Source of the DNA: Alphaproteobacteria bacterium
GTDB taxonomy: Bacteria > Pseudomonadota > Alphaproteobacteria > Rhizobiales > CAJQND01
Length of the DNA: 64,000 nucleotides
NCBI GenBank assembly: GCA_024227565.1
Contig: JAAEUE010000336.1
Coordinates: 27,580-91,579, forward strand
Direction of reading: 5' to 3'
In this document: positions 62,917-64,000 of the stretch, piece by piece
Numbering within the stretch: position 1 is the first letter of the stretch
How the letters are laid out: the number at the start of each line of letters is the position of its first letter
Notes under the pieces: model-generated
What the model saw: only the letters and a program-made list of their open reading frames with translations
Database searches by the model: none
What the model was told of the DNA's origin: nothing
Translations under genes and position numbers: made by a program

Positions 62917-63789
62917 ATGGGTGAAAAACTGGCGTGGATCGGCTTGGGCGTCATGGGCTATCCGATGGCAGGCTATCTGCAGAAGGCCGGCCATGAGGTT
63001 ACGGTGTACAACCGCACGGCTGCGAAGGCGGAAAAGTGGGTGGGCGAATATGGCGGCGCTTCGGCGGCAACGCCCAAGGAAGCTGCCGCCGGTGCCTCGG
63101 TGGTGTTGGCGTGCGTGGGCAATGATGATGACTTGCGTGCCGTTGTGACGGGCGATGACGGCGCCTTTGGCGGCATGGGCTCCGGCACCTTGTTTGTGGA
63201 CCACACCACGGCATCGGCCGATGTGGCGCGCGAGCTCTATGCAGCGGGCAAGGAGAAAGGCATCGGGTTCGTGGACGCCCCGGTCTCCGGCGGCCAGGCG
63301 GGTGCGGAGAACGGCGCACTGACCGTGATGTGCGGCGGTGATGCGGGCGACTATGAGCGCGCTGTTCCGCTGATTGAGTGCTATTCGAAAATGCGGGCGC
63401 TTTTGGGCGAGAGCGGCGCTGGCCAGCTCACCAAGTGCGTCAACCAGATTTGCATTGCCGGCCTGGTTCAGGGCCTTGCAGAGGGCATCCACTTTGGCAA
63501 GAAGGCAGGGCTCGATATTGAGGCAGTGATTGAAGTGATCTCCAAGGGTGCTGCGCAAAGCTGGCAGATGGAGAACCGCTACAAAACCATGGATGCGGGC
63601 GACTATGAGCACGGCTTTGCGGTTGACTGGATGCGCAAGGACCTGGACATCTGCCTCAGCCATGCCCGCACCACGGGCGCGCATCTGCCGGTGGCGGCAT
63701 TGGTGGACCAGTTCTACAGCCAGGTGCAGAAGATGGGCGGCGAGAGATGGGACACCTCCTCGTTGTTGGCGCTGCTTGAGCGCGACTAA
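62917..63789 (+). CDS. 3-hydroxyisobutyrate dehydrogenase-family oxidoreductase
   Basis: A 290-residue NAD(P)-dependent beta-hydroxyacid dehydrogenase. IGLGVMGYPMAGYLQKAGHE is the cofactor motif, DAPVSGGQAGAENGALTVMCGG the substrate-binding loop, and GQLTKCVNQICIAGLVQGLAEG carries the catalytic Lys. Substrate could be 3-hydroxyisobutyrate or tartronate semialdehyde; valine catabolism is one reading. GGAAGG lies eight bases before ATG 62917. Confidence 0.92.
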   Translation: MGEKLAWIGLGVMGYPMAGYLQKAGHEVTVYNRTAAKAEKWVGEYGGASAATPKEAAAGASVVLACVGNDDDLRAVVTGDDGAFGGMGSGTLFVDHTTASADVARELYAAGKEKGIGFVDAPVSGGQAGAENGALTVMCGGDAGDYERAVPLIECYSKMRALLGESGAGQLTKCVNQICIAGLVQGLAEGIHFGKKAGLDIEAVIEVISKGAAQSWQMENRYKTMDAGDYEHGFAVDWMRKDLDICLSHARTTGAHLPVAALVDQFYSQVQKMGGERWDTSSLLALLERD

Positions 63790-63812
63790 CATTGCGGCTT
63801 GGCGGCCCCTGG

Positions 63813-63832
63813 ATGCCTGCCTTCGCAGGCAT
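63813..63832. repeat. Palindromic element after the dehydrogenase gene
   Basis: ATGCCTGC-CTTC-GCAGGCAT forms a perfect eight-base-pair stem with tetraloop, 23 bases after the stop codon. It may serve as a transcript end and belongs to a larger block of short repeats that fills the last 190 bases. Confidence 0.7.
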
Positions 63833-63851
63833 GACGGAGGGTGGGATCCCG

Positions 63852-63873
63852 CATCCCTGCGCAGGGGCGCGGG
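63852..63873. repeat. Direct repeat copy 1 with CCCTGCGCAGGG core
   Basis: A 22-base unit starting CATCCCTGCGCAGGGG and ending CGCGGG, containing a perfect 12-base palindrome. An identical copy occurs at 63946-63967 and a broken one near 63924-63936. Confidence 0.75.
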
Positions 63874-63945
63874 TGTGTGGAGGGTGCATCCCTCTCATCG
63901 TTATTCGCGCTTCCCACCTTTCGTCATCCCTGCACCCTTTCCCGT

Positions 63946-63967
63946 CATCCCTGCGCAGGGGCGCGGG
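63946..63967. repeat. Direct repeat copy 2 with CCCTGCGCAGGG core
   Basis: Identical over 22 bases to copy 1, spaced 94 bases start to start. Both are preceded by related CGTCATCCC or CGCATCCC contexts. Confidence 0.75.
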
Positions 63968-63982
63968 AGGAGAATGCTGCCG

Positions 63983-64000
63983 CCCTCGGGCTTGACCCGA
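63983..64000. repeat. CCTCGGG-type repeat at the window edge, truncated
   Basis: CCCTCGGGCTTGACCCGA is the reverse complement of the core of the element at 27983-28001. It is cut by the window edge, so its full extent is unknown. Confidence 0.6.

Noticed and set aside
62767..63792. Upstream extension of the threonine dehydratase frame across the whole divergent dehydrogenase gene
   Set aside because: The extension is antisense to a clear 3-hydroxyisobutyrate-dehydrogenase gene, is rich in His/Arg/Ala, and shows no family similarity. The enzyme starts normally at 62766.
1..64000. tRNA, rRNA, CRISPR, prophage or transposase genes
   Set aside because: None seen. Gaps are short, no T-loop and acceptor-stem pairs were found in them, no spaced repeat arrays occur, and no integrase or transposase motif appears in any frame examined.

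Overview
The window is chromosomal DNA from an alphaproteobacterium, most likely from or close to the Hyphomicrobiales (Rhizobiales). The signs are a suf operon led by IscR with an IscS-like desulfurase, an HdaA/ppk/ppx cluster, a fused IspD-IspF enzyme, a pyruvate dehydrogenase E1-beta carrying its own lipoyl domain, and a kdsA-eno-ftsB-pdhABC-lpdA-lipA-coq10-cinA-ispDF gene order. Genus cannot be settled from the sequence alone. Nearly all of the window is tightly packed core metabolism. I see no rRNA, tRNA, CRISPR array, prophage or insertion sequence.

Layout. 1-7 kb: a truncated peroxiredoxin, a very large AsmA-family envelope protein, tyrosyl-tRNA synthetase, anhydro-MurNAc kinase and a hydrolase. 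7.0-14.7 kb: the complete Fe-S assembly operon iscR-iscS-sufB-sufC-sufD-sufS-sufT-sufA behind one strong promoter that carries an IscR box and an Irr-like palindrome. 14.7-19.1 kb: a VWA protein, a TfoX-like protein, an RNA helicase, a P5C-reductase-like enzyme and an aquaporin. 19.1-30.4 kb: the most accessory-like stretch. It holds creatinase with an elaborately folded leader, an orphan molybdopterin oxidoreductase, an FkbM methyltransferase, a PLP decarboxylase, two glutathione transferases, a Tat-exported peptide-binding protein without permeases, a WYL regulator with a clear operator, and small exported or membrane proteins.

30.4-41 kb: purM-purN, then a forward run of DUF2066, CDP-alcohol transferase, AI-2E permease, hdaA, ppk and ppx, facing rnd. 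41-46.7 kb: an MFS permease, a small protein with a SeqA-like N-terminus, an SDR enzyme, trmFO, kdsA and a methyltransferase. 46.8-57 kb: eno, ftsB, pdhA, pdhB, pdhC, an unknown membrane protein, lpdA, two tandem GlsB/YeaQ-type membrane proteins, lipA and a Coq10/RatA protein. This group converts 2-phosphoglycerate to acetyl-CoA and makes the lipoyl cofactor needed for it. LipA in turn depends on the Fe-S clusters built by the suf operon. 57-64 kb: cinA-ispDF, an aminoacyl-tRNA--protein transferase with a TTG start, an SLC13-type permease with RCK domains, threonine dehydratase, a 3-hydroxyisobutyrate-dehydrogenase-type enzyme, and a cluster of short palindromic repeats at the end.

The best candidate for an undescribed element is the creatinase 5' leader (about 19168-19292). 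By hand it folds into a three-way junction, a tetraloop hairpin, and a GC-rich stem that competes with an alternative stem, which is a riboswitch or attenuator layout. The second is the doubly operated suf promoter. Only one intergenic stretch slightly exceeds 300 bases (6939-7241). It holds the suf promoter and operators, and I see nothing else in it.
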